Of a stretch of 64,000 nucleotides of DNA, positions 23,001 to 34,717 are shown in pieces. Location of the stretch: NCBI RefSeq assembly GCF_029962835.1, contig NC_080578.1:50089001-50153000 (forward strand), read 5' to 3'. The notes beneath the pieces were generated by a model, which saw only the letters and a list, made by a program, of their open reading frames with translations, had not been told where the DNA came from and searched no databases. Source of the DNA: Magnolia sinica. Lineage: Eukaryota > Streptophyta > Magnoliopsida > Magnoliales > Magnoliaceae. The stretch's first letter is position 1. The number at the start of each line of letters is the position of its first letter. The translations under genes were made by a program, and so were the position numbers.

Positions 23001-24190
23001 GGGGAATCTAGTGGACGGACTGGATTTTCCATATGGCAGTGATCAGGGGCCCACCGACTGCAACAGCGTAAGGATTGCGCATTACACGCACCTGAAGACC
23101 CGGCCGATCTGGGCCATTTTACAGTCGTGGTTAGGATCGGTTGGACCATCTAGACTGTCCAAAAGTCTCCCAAGGTGGGACCGACCATAGCCAAGATGAA
23201 TGAACATCTCAGATCTCGCATGTGCGGCCGCGATGTTGATTCCATAATGTACGTCTATTGCTGCGTATCACTTTACGAAAGCCTCCACCGACAGCGGCAA
23301 TGTTGGTTCCTTGCAGCCGACCTTCCTACCACCCTTTACAGTTATAAAGAGAGAAGAAAGGAGAGAGAAGGAGAGGCACGGTTGGGACGTTAGGAGAGAG
23401 ATAGAGAGTAGTTTCTATTTTCTATTTTCTTATGTTTTTCTGAGATCTGGTCCAATCATGTTGGGCTGAACTTCTTAGCTAGGGCTAAGAGGTGAAGCTT
23501 ATAGCGTGATGGGGAGACCTTTTGCTTGTGTCTTTTGTTTAAACTGAACTGATATTGATTTTAGTTTAATTAAGGGAATGTTTTTAGTTTTTAATGGTCT
23601 GTTGTGACTAAAATTACAATGGGTCTGCGAGAGCTTTGAGCATGTTCCTTTCCTTTTTTATGTTTACAACGTCAGGAAGCCCTGTTGTTCACCATCGTCT
23701 CCTGGGCATGGTCGGATGACGGTACCCTTCCTAACCTTCATACATTGTTGATTGATTGGTAATTAGTTTAATTCTATTATTTACTTTGTCTCCTGAGCAT
23801 GGTTTGGTGATGGAATCCATTCTAATTCATATACTTTTCATCTCTTGAAAACTATATCAAAGGAAGTTCAGTTTTGATTTCCATGGTTACACTCTTTAAC
23901 TGGATGAAGATGGGACTCTAAGTCCAGTTGAGTTCTTGAAGCAGGCACAAGATCTCCCTGATTTCTACAAGTGGATCCTCTGAATCCTTACTTTCCTACC
24001 TCTGATCTCTCTAAAGTTTAGATAAATATTTCACCATTACTCCTTAAATTTATTGGATTTAGATTTCGTCTTAGTCTAGTTCTAGTTCTACTTAGTTTCA
24101 GATAACGTACAGGTATTAGTCCCTTGGGATTCGACTTCGGTCTCACCGAGTTTATTACTACATCACAACCCTATACTTGGGGAGTGAACA

Positions 24191-24398
24191 CACGATTAGT
24201 TTTATTTATTTTCCATCGCAAACTTCGATAATGTAATAAGCTCCCATTAAGAGGGCATTTAATGATTTATTGAATTCTTTTACTTCAATGGAATAATGAA
24301 TATAGTTGATTTTACTCTTTTGAATGCAACTGGATGTGATTAAGAAAAAAAAAAAGACAAGGTGCAATGTTGAAGCAACCAAGTTTTACATTATTAAT
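24191..24398. other. Right half of the DNA flanking the Athila-type solo LTR
   Basis: Continuation of 7080-7957 after the solo LTR. AT-rich, with an A-run near 24344-24356 and no gene. It ends 'gttttacattattaat' directly before family B, so an older LTR may end at about 24390. Confidence 0.4.
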
Positions 24399-26033
24399 TG
24401 TAACACCCCGCACCTCTGGTACGTGGGTGTCACCATTTAAACCCGTATCAGTGGAATTTCAAACTTAATTAACAAATTTTTCTAGTTTAACTCATACAAG
24501 AAGGGGCCTCCATTCATCATTGAAGTTGTCCATCAGAGACCCTAGGAGCTAAGAAGGACCCTACACTAGCTACAAGGGTAAGCCTGACTGACCATCTCAA
24601 GTTAGGGTAATTTTCAAATCATCTGATCATAGAATAACGGGACGCCCACTAATAACTTTAACTATCGAATCACCAACTTAGGATCCACCACTCCCTATGA
24701 GATTAACCCAACCATTGGATTTTAGATCCAACCATAGACTCCTTAAGAAATGAGCGTGCATGAGCTTGGGTAGGTGGCCCACATCGATGATTTTGATCAA
24801 AGGTAAGATCCCACCAATGGGTAGGCAGACAAATGTACATCCCTGCATGGTGACAGGGCTATTAGAAGTGGCCATGAGGGAAATAATAAGGTCTAAGCAC
24901 ACCAACGACCCTTGGAACCCTTTTCAACCATCCATGTTCGAATCTGGAATAATTTGCCCTTGGATTAGTTAGATCAAATGACGAATGGCACACTTGGACT
25001 TTGGGTTAGCCTGATCAACGACCTAAGATCCCAAAGTAGGACTCCCTAGAAGAATGAACGGAGGGAATTTATCACAAACATCACGGTGGACCCCAGATAG
25101 GGTGTGCGTGCACCCCCAGTCTTTGTGCACAAGGTGCACAGGACAGCTTAAGCTGGTCAAACCAGCTTGGACTTGACTGTTTTTGAAAAGCTAGGAAATT
25201 CTCCCACCTGAGCTATTTTTAAACAGATGGAAGTCTGATCTCGTGATGGTCCACCTCGGGTCACTGTCCGATTGATCCAAACTGTCCATTAATCATGTGG
25301 ACCCTGGATGACCAAACCCTAGTGGTTTGTCTGGATCCATGCAAAGACACACGTATTCGGGCTGGTGCTGTTCAAAGCCATGGGATTGGTTATGTCCAAG
25401 GATGGTGGGCCGAGCCATTGCCACGTGGTTGATCCACAACCGCTCTACCATTGCATCCCAGTTGTCCGTTCAGCCATCAAATCACGCCTTTCTCCTGTTG
25501 CCAAAAATGGGCAGGCAGCCGCCTGCATCAATAAAAGAGAGAGGATACAACACCACTTTTAGCAAGGGCAGTTGGCTCGATCCAAGCCCTCCCTGGGCCA
25601 CATGGACAAGTTCCGACCGTCCCTCCTAGGGTGGCACGGTCTGAGAGCAGAGATCATCTCATCTAATGAGAAGATTGTGAGAATAAGGATATTTCGGGGG
25701 AAGTTTTGAAACGCGGATGAACGGCCCAAAAAGTGGGCGCCGTGGTGATCATCAGTCCCATCTAATCCGTTCAAACGGACCAGATCTCGTTGAAATATCG
25801 TAGGCGGAGATTTGCCATTAACGGCCATCTCATCTTCTTCGTTAACTCGTCTAACCCACTCTAATGAGATGGACCCCACAATAGATAAAAATGTACTTTT
25901 CTGATGGGCTAGATCAGCTAGATCGCATCCCTCTTGATGGATGGAACCCATGTATTCAGGAAATGAAGATAGGTGCGAGAATACGATGGCTTATCTCAGC
26001 CGTTAGATGAGCCATGCAAGCAATTTCCTCAGC

Positions 26034-26042
26034 TATAAAAAG
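26034..26042 (+). promoter_or_regulatory. TATA box with GA-repeat leader inside family B
   Basis: 'tataaaaag' in 'cagctataaaaagagggcac' lies about 27 bp before a (GA)n run. This looks like a plus-strand core promoter. No host gene follows. Confidence 0.45.
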
Positions 26043-26065
26043 AGGGCACTCATCTTGGGATTCGC

Positions 26066-26068
<3 letters not shown>

Positions 26069-26115
<47 letters not shown>
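26069..26115. repeat. (GA)n microsatellite
   Basis: About 23 AG units without interruption, in the presumed leader of the promoter at 26034. Confidence 0.95.
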
Positions 26116-26120
<5 letters not shown>

Positions 26121-28889
26121 GAGTGAGCTTGCTCGAGTGCTGGATCGGTGCCGCACTGCACTGAGTCACTCCATTTAGCTTGGACTGAGTCAGGTCAGTG
26201 TGGGCCAGGGGCAGCCAAAGAAAGAAAGAGCCATGAGCTGGTACTTTCAACCTTGGAGGAAGGAAGATCTACCAGCCATTGCAGCCATCGGAACGACTCG
26301 GCCAACTCCGAGTTCGCTTCGTTTTCGCTTGGGATTGAATGACTCGTTTATGATGACCGATTGGTCGACTCAGCGGGCACTTAGATCAAGCCAGGTAATC
26401 TCTCAGTTTCTCAGTGGGCTACACCACACACACGATGGGACGCACCTGAGATGGAGCTCGGTGGGCCCCACAATGCACACAGCGGGCCGCACCTGAGTGA
26501 AAACTCAGTGGGCCACACCACATAACATAGTGGGCCTCACCCTGCACAAATGCAGTGGGCCACGCATAAGGCCTATAGGCTGTGCACATGATGAAGTTGT
26601 TAGGCTAAAACAACCTAGCCCTTGGGCTATGCACATGATGATGTTGCTGGGCCGGAACAACTAGCCCAGCCAACTTTGACTACCAGCAACCGTGTTGATG
26701 GGCCAAAATCGGCCCAGCCCAGCCAAATTGTGGGTTATATATGGGTCACATGGTTGGGCCAGGAATGGTCCAGCCCAACCAGTTTCTGGGCCTTGATGGT
26801 AGGTTATATAATGCTAGCCATCCCTACATCAACCCTCTTTTACATAATCATTCAAGTCGTAGTTTGAGTTGTGTCATAACCTATCGTATTCATTAGAAAT
26901 CTAAGGTGGTTCCGACAAATCAATGGTAGGCACTGATTTGTTATTCATCCATGATTACATGATATTTCATTGGATGGTTAGGATCATCCAAATGATGGGA
27001 CTTCCTTTTGTTGGTGGTCTATAAGAAGTCGCTTGGACCAAATGAGCGATCCCGACTAACAACACTGAAAGCTGGGCCTTAATTGTATAACACAGACTGG
27101 GCCAAACCAAGTCTAGTTCGGGCCTCAAGTGTTGGGAGAATTCAGGCCCAAAATACATGATTAATGGGCCCTTGCAAATCTCACCTAATTGTGGGGGCTC
27201 CGGTAGTTAGAAGCATTAGAAAGCAATTGTCTAATACGAACTCTTGGTTTGGGAATAATCCTAGGTAATCAATCGTGTGACGTTGGGCTGCTAGTTAACC
27301 ACAGAAATTTGGATCAAGGAAGAATCTATGACCTGCCAGGTGATGATTTCTCCCCTTGGGCTTTCCATCTCTAAATTAGATCAAGGATAGCTCTTACATT
27401 AACTATAAATGATGTCTTAGAGTTTAATCAATCATTTGATTAGCTTACCTGAATATATATTTGAGAATTGATAATCTATGATCATGAATATCAAATGCAA
27501 ATGCTAGACCTTGATCTGTTAAGTGATTCTTGAATTATATTTGCATGTGTACTTAAGTCTTACCTTAATTATTAGAATGATGTCTTAGTGTCACACCCCA
27601 AACTCAGAAAATGGGCTCATAAAATTCCCGATTGCCGAATCCGGTGCCGACAGCCTCCGTAGTGCCCCATTCTCGACTCTCGGCATTCATATGCCAGATT
27701 CCGATCCTGGGATCCTACAGGGAGGATTTTCAGTATGATTTTTTTGGAGTATAACCACTAGCATAACTAAGTCACAAAACAACATCACCATGCATCCACT
27801 ATATCAAAAACTTTAAGTACAATGCGGAAAGAGAAATACAAGGTGATCAAAAAGCTCTAAAATAATCTGATACGCACTCCTACATCAGCTCTGCTGCGAT
27901 CCAACGACACTTGCACACAACGGTTGTGCATAAGCTTACAAAAACTTAGAGGGTAGTGTAAGTGTGTGCACAAGGCAAGCGTCGAGTATGTAGTATCAGA
28001 GTAATGCAGAAAAATGCAGATAAGTCCATGACTACAATCAGCTGTATTAAGGCTATATGATGCAAGGTATGAATGCTATTGGCCATACCAAGGCCATGCG
28101 ATGCAAGGCCTACGTAGCCAAATGTCATATGCGAGATGCAAAGAAAGCATGCCAGTCCTCATTAAGTATACATATTAGTATAATTTCTCTCTAGGATATC
28201 ACCGGGGTCTAGTAAACTACATACTAACTGCCGCCTCCCTAGCCACACAGCCTAGCGAGTAGAAGAGACCACACTATCTGCCTGACCAGTAGTCTGCCAA
28301 TACTTACCCAGGTCATCGATAGTGGACTCCTTTGTGAGCTGGTCAAACTCAACCTAGCTTACAACCCCCTCACTTGGGCGGATAAGGCCACTGCCCCTTC
28401 CAACCAACCACGACATAGTGAGAGACGCGGCCTACTAGTATTCGGCACTCGGGAGCTCATGTATCCAGTCAATCTAGACGTTGGAGCATCTCCTGGTACC
28501 AAAAAGGTTCTGAGACTTTCACCCAAGGACATCGTAAGTGCCCACAGTGCTAGAACTAAGTATTTTGGTATCCGATACGACCATCCAAGATGTGCCTGTG
28601 GAGGCCATGACCCTGATGTCGTTAGGGCATATAATGATCATGTCACACATATGCGAGATGCATGAGTCACACCGACCAGTCATGCAGCAATCCTACGCGT
28701 ACCGCGCGATCATGTGGGGCACTCCGTCTTATAAGGAGTCCCGTAAATGTCTCAGCCCAATGGCTTATGGTATGATCAAACATTCCTAATATCAAGCATA
28801 CATATGATGCGTACGGGTATGAATCATGGAGCTATACTAAGCATGTTATATGGTGATGAACTATCCTCACAATAAAGATAGGCCTAGAC

Positions 28890-29330
28890 GGCCTACACAT
28901 CACAAGTATGGGCCTATCAATGGGCTCTAGTGAGAGTTATAATGCAGACATTTAACCAACATTATTCTTATAATGTGGACGTCAAACCATCATTGTTCCT
29001 AAGACATGACCCGTCATAAACATCATCACACAACCATGGTGGAATCACACTTTGCAATGGACCTTTAGGACATCCCGTTAGGCCTCGACCCATGGGCCTT
29101 AGATACATCAAATGGGCCGTATCACATGGGCCTTATATTCATTAAGTGGACAGCACCAATGGGCCTTATGTACATTGCAATGGGCCATAACCCATAGGCC
29201 TTGAATATATCATAATGAGCCCTCATATGGCAAGTGGGCCACATCACATGGGCCATATGTACATCGAATGGGACACACCAATGGGCCTCATGTATATCAA
29301 ATGGGCCACATCTAAATATAAGTGGTGACA
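28890..29330. repeat. GGGCC-type tandem array in C1
   Basis: Degenerate units of about 25-35 bp built on 'catgggccttatat.cat' repeat at least ten times. Equivalent arrays are at 32570-32870 and 33540-33800 (C2) and 59210-59720 and 61090-61340 (C3, inverted). Confidence 0.75.
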
Positions 29331-30466
29331 ATGATTTCCACCATTAAAATTCCCAAGGCCCACCATAACATTTATTTCCCATCCAATCTGATCATAAGGT
29401 CATACAGACCTGAATGAAGAGGAAAAACAAATTTCCTACTGATCCAAAACTTCTGCACTCCCAAAGGATTTCAATGGTGGACGTTTAATCCCCACAGTGC
29501 AGTGTGGTCCACTTGAAAAATAGACCTGTCTTATTTTTGTTTCAAGCCTTAAAATGAGCTTGCCAAAAGGTTAGACGGTTTGGATGCAACACATGCATCA
29601 TGGTGAGCCCCACCGTCCAAATAGTGGACGGTGTGGATAATACATCATAGGGTTGGGTCCCACCATCCAGTGGTGTGGACGGTGTGGATAAAACACATAC
29701 ATCATGGAGTGGCCCACATGGTGTGGACCAGCATGTGCATCACGGTGGGGCTTGTCTGGCAGCGCACTAGGCAGCATCACCTTGCTGCACGTCCTCTGGA
29801 AGTTAGCGATAGCAGGTACTGCTGCATATATATTTTATTTTATTTTGTTTGTTTAGCTTTTTCCTAGGTGGGGCCTGCATTAGGAGAATCCACCCCGCCC
29901 ACTGGATCCTATGGCTCAAGACAAACCAAATAATCTCAATATTCGATATGTTTTGGTGTGTAGAAACATTGGAGTGAGTTTTAACAGTAAAAACCATTGT
30001 TTTCTATGTTATGGTCCGCCAGATAATCGGATTGGCTTCATTTTTTTAGCTCAATGCCTAAAATGAACCAGGAGATGAGATGGACGGTGTGGATTAAATC
30101 CATATATCAAGGTGGGGCCTGTTGAGTGGCCCACTTAAAAGTTTGGAATCAAGATGATACTTTTGTTTTTCACAGAGCATGTCCAGACGTGCTGGACCTC
30201 CCATGGTTGTTCACACTTCACTGGACATCATCCAGCATTTAGGGCCGATGGACGGATGGCTGAACATGTTTCATCAAGGTGGTTCCCAGGTGGATGTGGC
30301 CCACTTGATTTAGATCAACCTAATATTTGTGTTTTCTCGTCATCCAGACCCTCCAAGAGGGGTAGCAAAGTGGGTTGGTTCCCATGTTTGGACAGCCATG
30401 GGGTCCATTTGATGGACGGTCTAGATATCACATACAGTCATCATGTGGGCCACAAAATAAAGGGAG

Positions 30467-30470
<4 letters not shown>

Positions 30471-30502
<32 letters not shown>
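30471..30502. repeat. (GA)n microsatellite in C1
   Basis: About 16 GA units just after 'aaagggagtata'. The inverted C3 copy has a CT run at the same relative place (57771-57796). Confidence 0.95.
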
Positions 30503-30503
<1 letters not shown>

Positions 30504-32569
30504 GTGATGATGGAGGGCTCCGCCACTATGAGCCCTCCCTTTCCATGCATTCAATCATACATCAAGTGGGTCCCATTACATGTGAGCCTACCAATTCAAA
30601 ATCAATGGTGGAGATTCATTCTCCACCAAAATGAAAGGTCTAGATGACCCTATTTATGCAAGGAAAATAAACTTCATGATGGGGTCCATGGAGAATGGCC
30701 CCATCATGGAATGATCATGAGAATCAAGGTGGGCCATCGGTCACACCTAGGGTCCAAAGTGAGATCCATACCATCAATCGGTAGGCCTCACTTGGCCCAT
30801 CATTAAAAAGTGAAATCTAGGCCTATAGAAGCACCCACTGTCATGACCCAGAACTGAAAATCGGATTCATTGGAATCCCGATCGCCAAATCCGGTGCTGA
30901 CAGCCTCTGTAGTACCCCATTCTCGGTTCTTAGCGTCCATACGCCAGATTCCGATCTTAGGATCCTACAAAGAGGATTTTCCAATGTACATTTAACTCAT
31001 AATAAGCATAACCACGAAATTACCCAATTCACAAAAGCAACATCATCATCACATATCCACTAATATAATCATTTGGGTACAATGCTGAAAGGGAAATACA
31101 TAAATTGAAAATCAAGCTCTAGAAGACCGCTGCACGCTCCAAGCTCAACGCTGCTGCAACCTAACATCACCTACACGCATCTATCGTGCACAAGCTTATA
31201 GAAAGCTTAGAGGGTGGTGTAAGTGTGTGCGTATGGTAAGTGCTAAGTATTTAATGTAATGTCATATTCATACAATACTGAAAATACTGGTAATCCATAA
31301 ATGGTACAATATCGGAATAAGCAGAGATACTGACAAGATCATGAATTATCAAAGTAAACAGAAATACTGACAAGATCATAAATCACATGATAACAGAGTA
31401 AGCGAAAATACAAATAAGTCCATGAGTCAAGCAATATCAGAATACACGATATAGGACAACTATGCAAATGAGGAGTCATAAAGAGCTAAATATTTGATGC
31501 TGAGGATGCGATGTAATATGCAGTGCAAATGGAATGACTATGCTGAAGTGTGAAGTCGGGATGATAATACGTAGTATCACAGGCTATAGGGTCCATCACA
31601 AGGGACTTCTATCCAAACCAGTCCCATACCTAAATTTGGATAGTCAGACTCAATATGGTAAACTCCTGATCTTAGGTTAGTCGCGCACCCCAACCGAAAT
31701 CTCGGCCATTGCGAAAGTTCATATAACAAATAGTTGCGCACCACCAGCCCGAGTGGATAGTGAATGAATGAATGAGTGAGTATGCAAATCCCGCTCAATA
31801 GTCCACATATCAGTACCGTTCGTCTCTGGGATCATCACTGGGGTCTATTACACTCTAAACCAGATTGCCTCCCCATCGCGCGCAACAAGGTGAGTGGAAG
31901 AGACCTCACTATCCGCCTGCCAATATCAGGCCTGGCTCATCAATAGCGGACCCATTCCTCAAGCTGGTCAGACTCAGCTTAGCATTGCCCCCTCCTATCG
32001 GGTAGGTAAGGCTATACCCCTTTCCAACCGACCACGACACATTGGGAGACGCGGCCTAAAGGTATATGGCTCTCATGTGCTCATGCATCTACTCGGTCTA
32101 GGCGTTGGAACAACCTCTGGAACCAAGAGGGTTCTGGGACTTTCGCTCAAGGATATCTATAGCAACCCATGTAGAACAGATTTTTGGTGTCCCATCTAGC
32201 CATCCACGAAATACCTGTAGAGGCTACGGCCCTGATGTCGATAGGGCGTATGGTGGTCATGTCACACAAATGCGAGATGCATGAGTCACACAGTCTAATT
32301 ATGCGTCAATCCTATGCATGCCATGCTCTCATGTGGGGCAACTCTGCCTACCAGGGGGCCCCATGAACAACCTGCCCTATGGCATATGCAATAGTCAATC
32401 ACATTTTATAACAACCATGCAGATGATGCGTATGGGCTGTATTATGATGCTATGTTGTCACATACTCGTATTCGATATCAATAACTGGCATCAACAATCG
32501 GCCTCGACAATGTGGACATTTAACCAACATTGCCCCCAAAGAATGGCCACATAGAGCCAAACATATAAT

Positions 32570-33270
32570 ATGGGTTCACGGCCTCACACAAAGGCCTAAT
32601 ATACAACACGATGGGCCATACTCAAGGGCCACATATACACAACATGTGGACCCTGCTCATGGGCCTAATACATATCACAATGGGCCTTGCCCATAGGCCA
32701 TGAATACGTTATAATGAGCCTTACCAATGGGCCATGAATACATCACAATGGGCCTTGCCCATGGGCCTTAAATACATGACATGTGGGCCCTACACATGGG
32801 TCTTGAATACATAAAATGGACCATGCATCATGGGCCTAATATGTGTCACAATAGGCCTCAACTACGGGTTGCATGTACATCACATAGGTTACGACAATCG
32901 GCCTTGGCAATCGAAATCGGCCTCGACAATCGAGGTTGGCCTCAACAATCAGAATCAACACTTGGAATTGGCCTCAATACTCGACCTCGATAATCAAAAT
33001 CGGCCTATACAATCGGCCTTGACAAATTGGAATCAGCCTCGATAATCAAAATCAGAATCGGCCTTTATAATCGGCCTTGACAATCGGAGTTGGAATCAAC
33101 AATCGGCATCGACATCGATAGACCTCAACAATCGGAATCGGCAAATCAGCCAAGTCAATTGGAATCAGCAATCGGTCATGATAAACGACCTTGATCGCTA
33201 ATCGGCAATCACCATGACAATCGGAATCAGTCAATAATCGGAATCGACAATTTAGTCACGGCAATGGCAC
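32570..33270. repeat. Tandem arrays in C2 (GGGCC type, then AATCGGCCTYGACAATCG type)
   Basis: 32570-32870 holds GGGCC-type units of about 30 bp. 32885-33270 holds about 20 degenerate 15-20 bp units of 'aatcggcctcgacaatcgg'. The second array is missing from C1 and is expanded to about 1.2 kb in C3 (59840-61060, inverted), so it contributes to LTR length differences. Confidence 0.8.
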
Positions 33271-34675
33271 CGATAATCAATAGATAAACAAAGTGGGGTC
33301 CATAAATGATCAGCCAATCAACCATAGTATAAAGAACGACACTCGGCCGTGGTTATAACATGGAGCCATCCGTCTATGGCGAATGGGGCCCACTTATTTG
33401 GGTTAACCCACTAAGGGAATGATGAGAATGGGCCTAAAAAGGCCTAAGGGAAGGTTACAATGTGGACATCCAACCATCATTGCTCATCAATGTGGACATC
33501 TAACCAACATTGCTCCCAAGGAGTGGCCTACATAGAAACATATAGTGGGCCTATGACCCCACGTTACAATCATGATGGGCCTCATTTACGTTACATAGGC
33601 CTCATCATATTAGCCAACATACATCTCATCGGCCTCGAATCACAACAGGTGGGCCTTGCACCTTGGCCTCAAATATATCATAATGGCCTCGCACCTAGGC
33701 CTCGTAGCTTAAGTGGGCCACATCACATGGGCCACATTATATGGGTCGCACCATCGGGCTTCATGTATATCAAATATGTTGCGCCGGTGGGCCTTATACA
33801 TATCAAGTCGCTGTGGATCTAGGCATGGGTAGATATCAAGGATGGCCCCACACGGACGTGGGTCCCACCGTCTAGGGATGGTGGATACGAGACCCATCAT
33901 AATGGGCACCACCGTACACCGCTGGATGGTGTGCATACGAAACATACATCATGGTAGGGTCCACACGGGTGGACGGTGTGGGACAAACACTTACATCAGC
34001 CGGTCCCATGCGGGGCCCACCATAATGTTTATCTGCCATCCAAGCCATGGATAAGGTCACACAGACCCTGGATAAAGAGGAAAACAAATTTCATAATGAT
34101 CCAAACTTCTGGGACACCTAAAAGGGTTCTAATGGCGTATGCTCAATCACCACTGTTTCCTGCAGTGTGGGTCACCTAATTTCCACATAAGGCAGATTTT
34201 TAGGGGGCCCACTGTCCCAGAAGGGGACCCAACAAATGCATGGTGTTGATGGTCGACACACATCATAGTGGCGCCCACGACTGGGACCCAACGGTCCCTG
34301 TCCAATCATCCCAACGCAGCGTCAACTGTTGTATGCTTTATTTTTTTAACAGTTTTCTTGTGGTTTTTCCTAAGTAGGGCCCACATCAGGAGTATCCAAC
34401 CCAGCCATTGGATTCTATGGCTTAAGACAGTCCAAAGGAGCCTGATATTCGATGTATTTTGGGGGTACAGAAACCTCAAGGTAGATTTCAATGGTACAAA
34501 CACTGTTTTCTATGGTATGACCATCTAGAAAAATCGGATTTACTTCATTTTTTTGCTCAACGCCTAAAATAATCTGGAGAATGGAATGGACGACTTGGAT
34601 TAAATTAATGCATCAGGGTGGGGCCCGTATGAATGGCCCACCTTTAAAAATCTAAAAACCCACTAACGTTATTCG

Positions 34676-34679
<4 letters not shown>

Positions 34680-34715
<36 letters not shown>
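34680..34715. repeat. (TA)n microsatellite in C2
   Basis: About 17 TA units in C2. The inverted C3 copy has a longer (TA)n at 57934-57991 at a corresponding place. Confidence 0.95.

Positions 34716-34717
<2 letters not shown>

Larger units (their letters stand above)
7958..24190 (+). mobile_element. Athila-type solo LTR (own sequence 7958-8359 and 22508-24190), split by a nested insertion
   Basis: The left end 'tgttgagggtcaaatattgc' and right end 'ggggagtgaaca' match the LTR of the Athila-like element at 45529-47263. Both also carry 'gctagggctaagaggtgaag' or a close variant (here near 23478). Flanking 5-mers are 'catga' (7953-7957) and 'cacga' (24191-24195), a TSD with one C/T difference. 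Removing the insert leaves about 2.1 kb. There is no internal domain or second LTR, so this is a solo LTR left by LTR-LTR recombination. A promoter-like 'gttataaagagag' at 23341 precedes a purine-rich leader. The middle part (about 22650-23350) is GC-richer and lacks the palindrome cluster of the other Athila LTRs, so it is a different subfamily. Confidence 0.85.

Noticed and set aside
28459..28789. Overlapping ORFs of 68 and 83 codons in family C
   Set aside because: Equivalent frames in C2 (31894-32366) and C3 are broken and differ, which fits noncoding LTR sequence.
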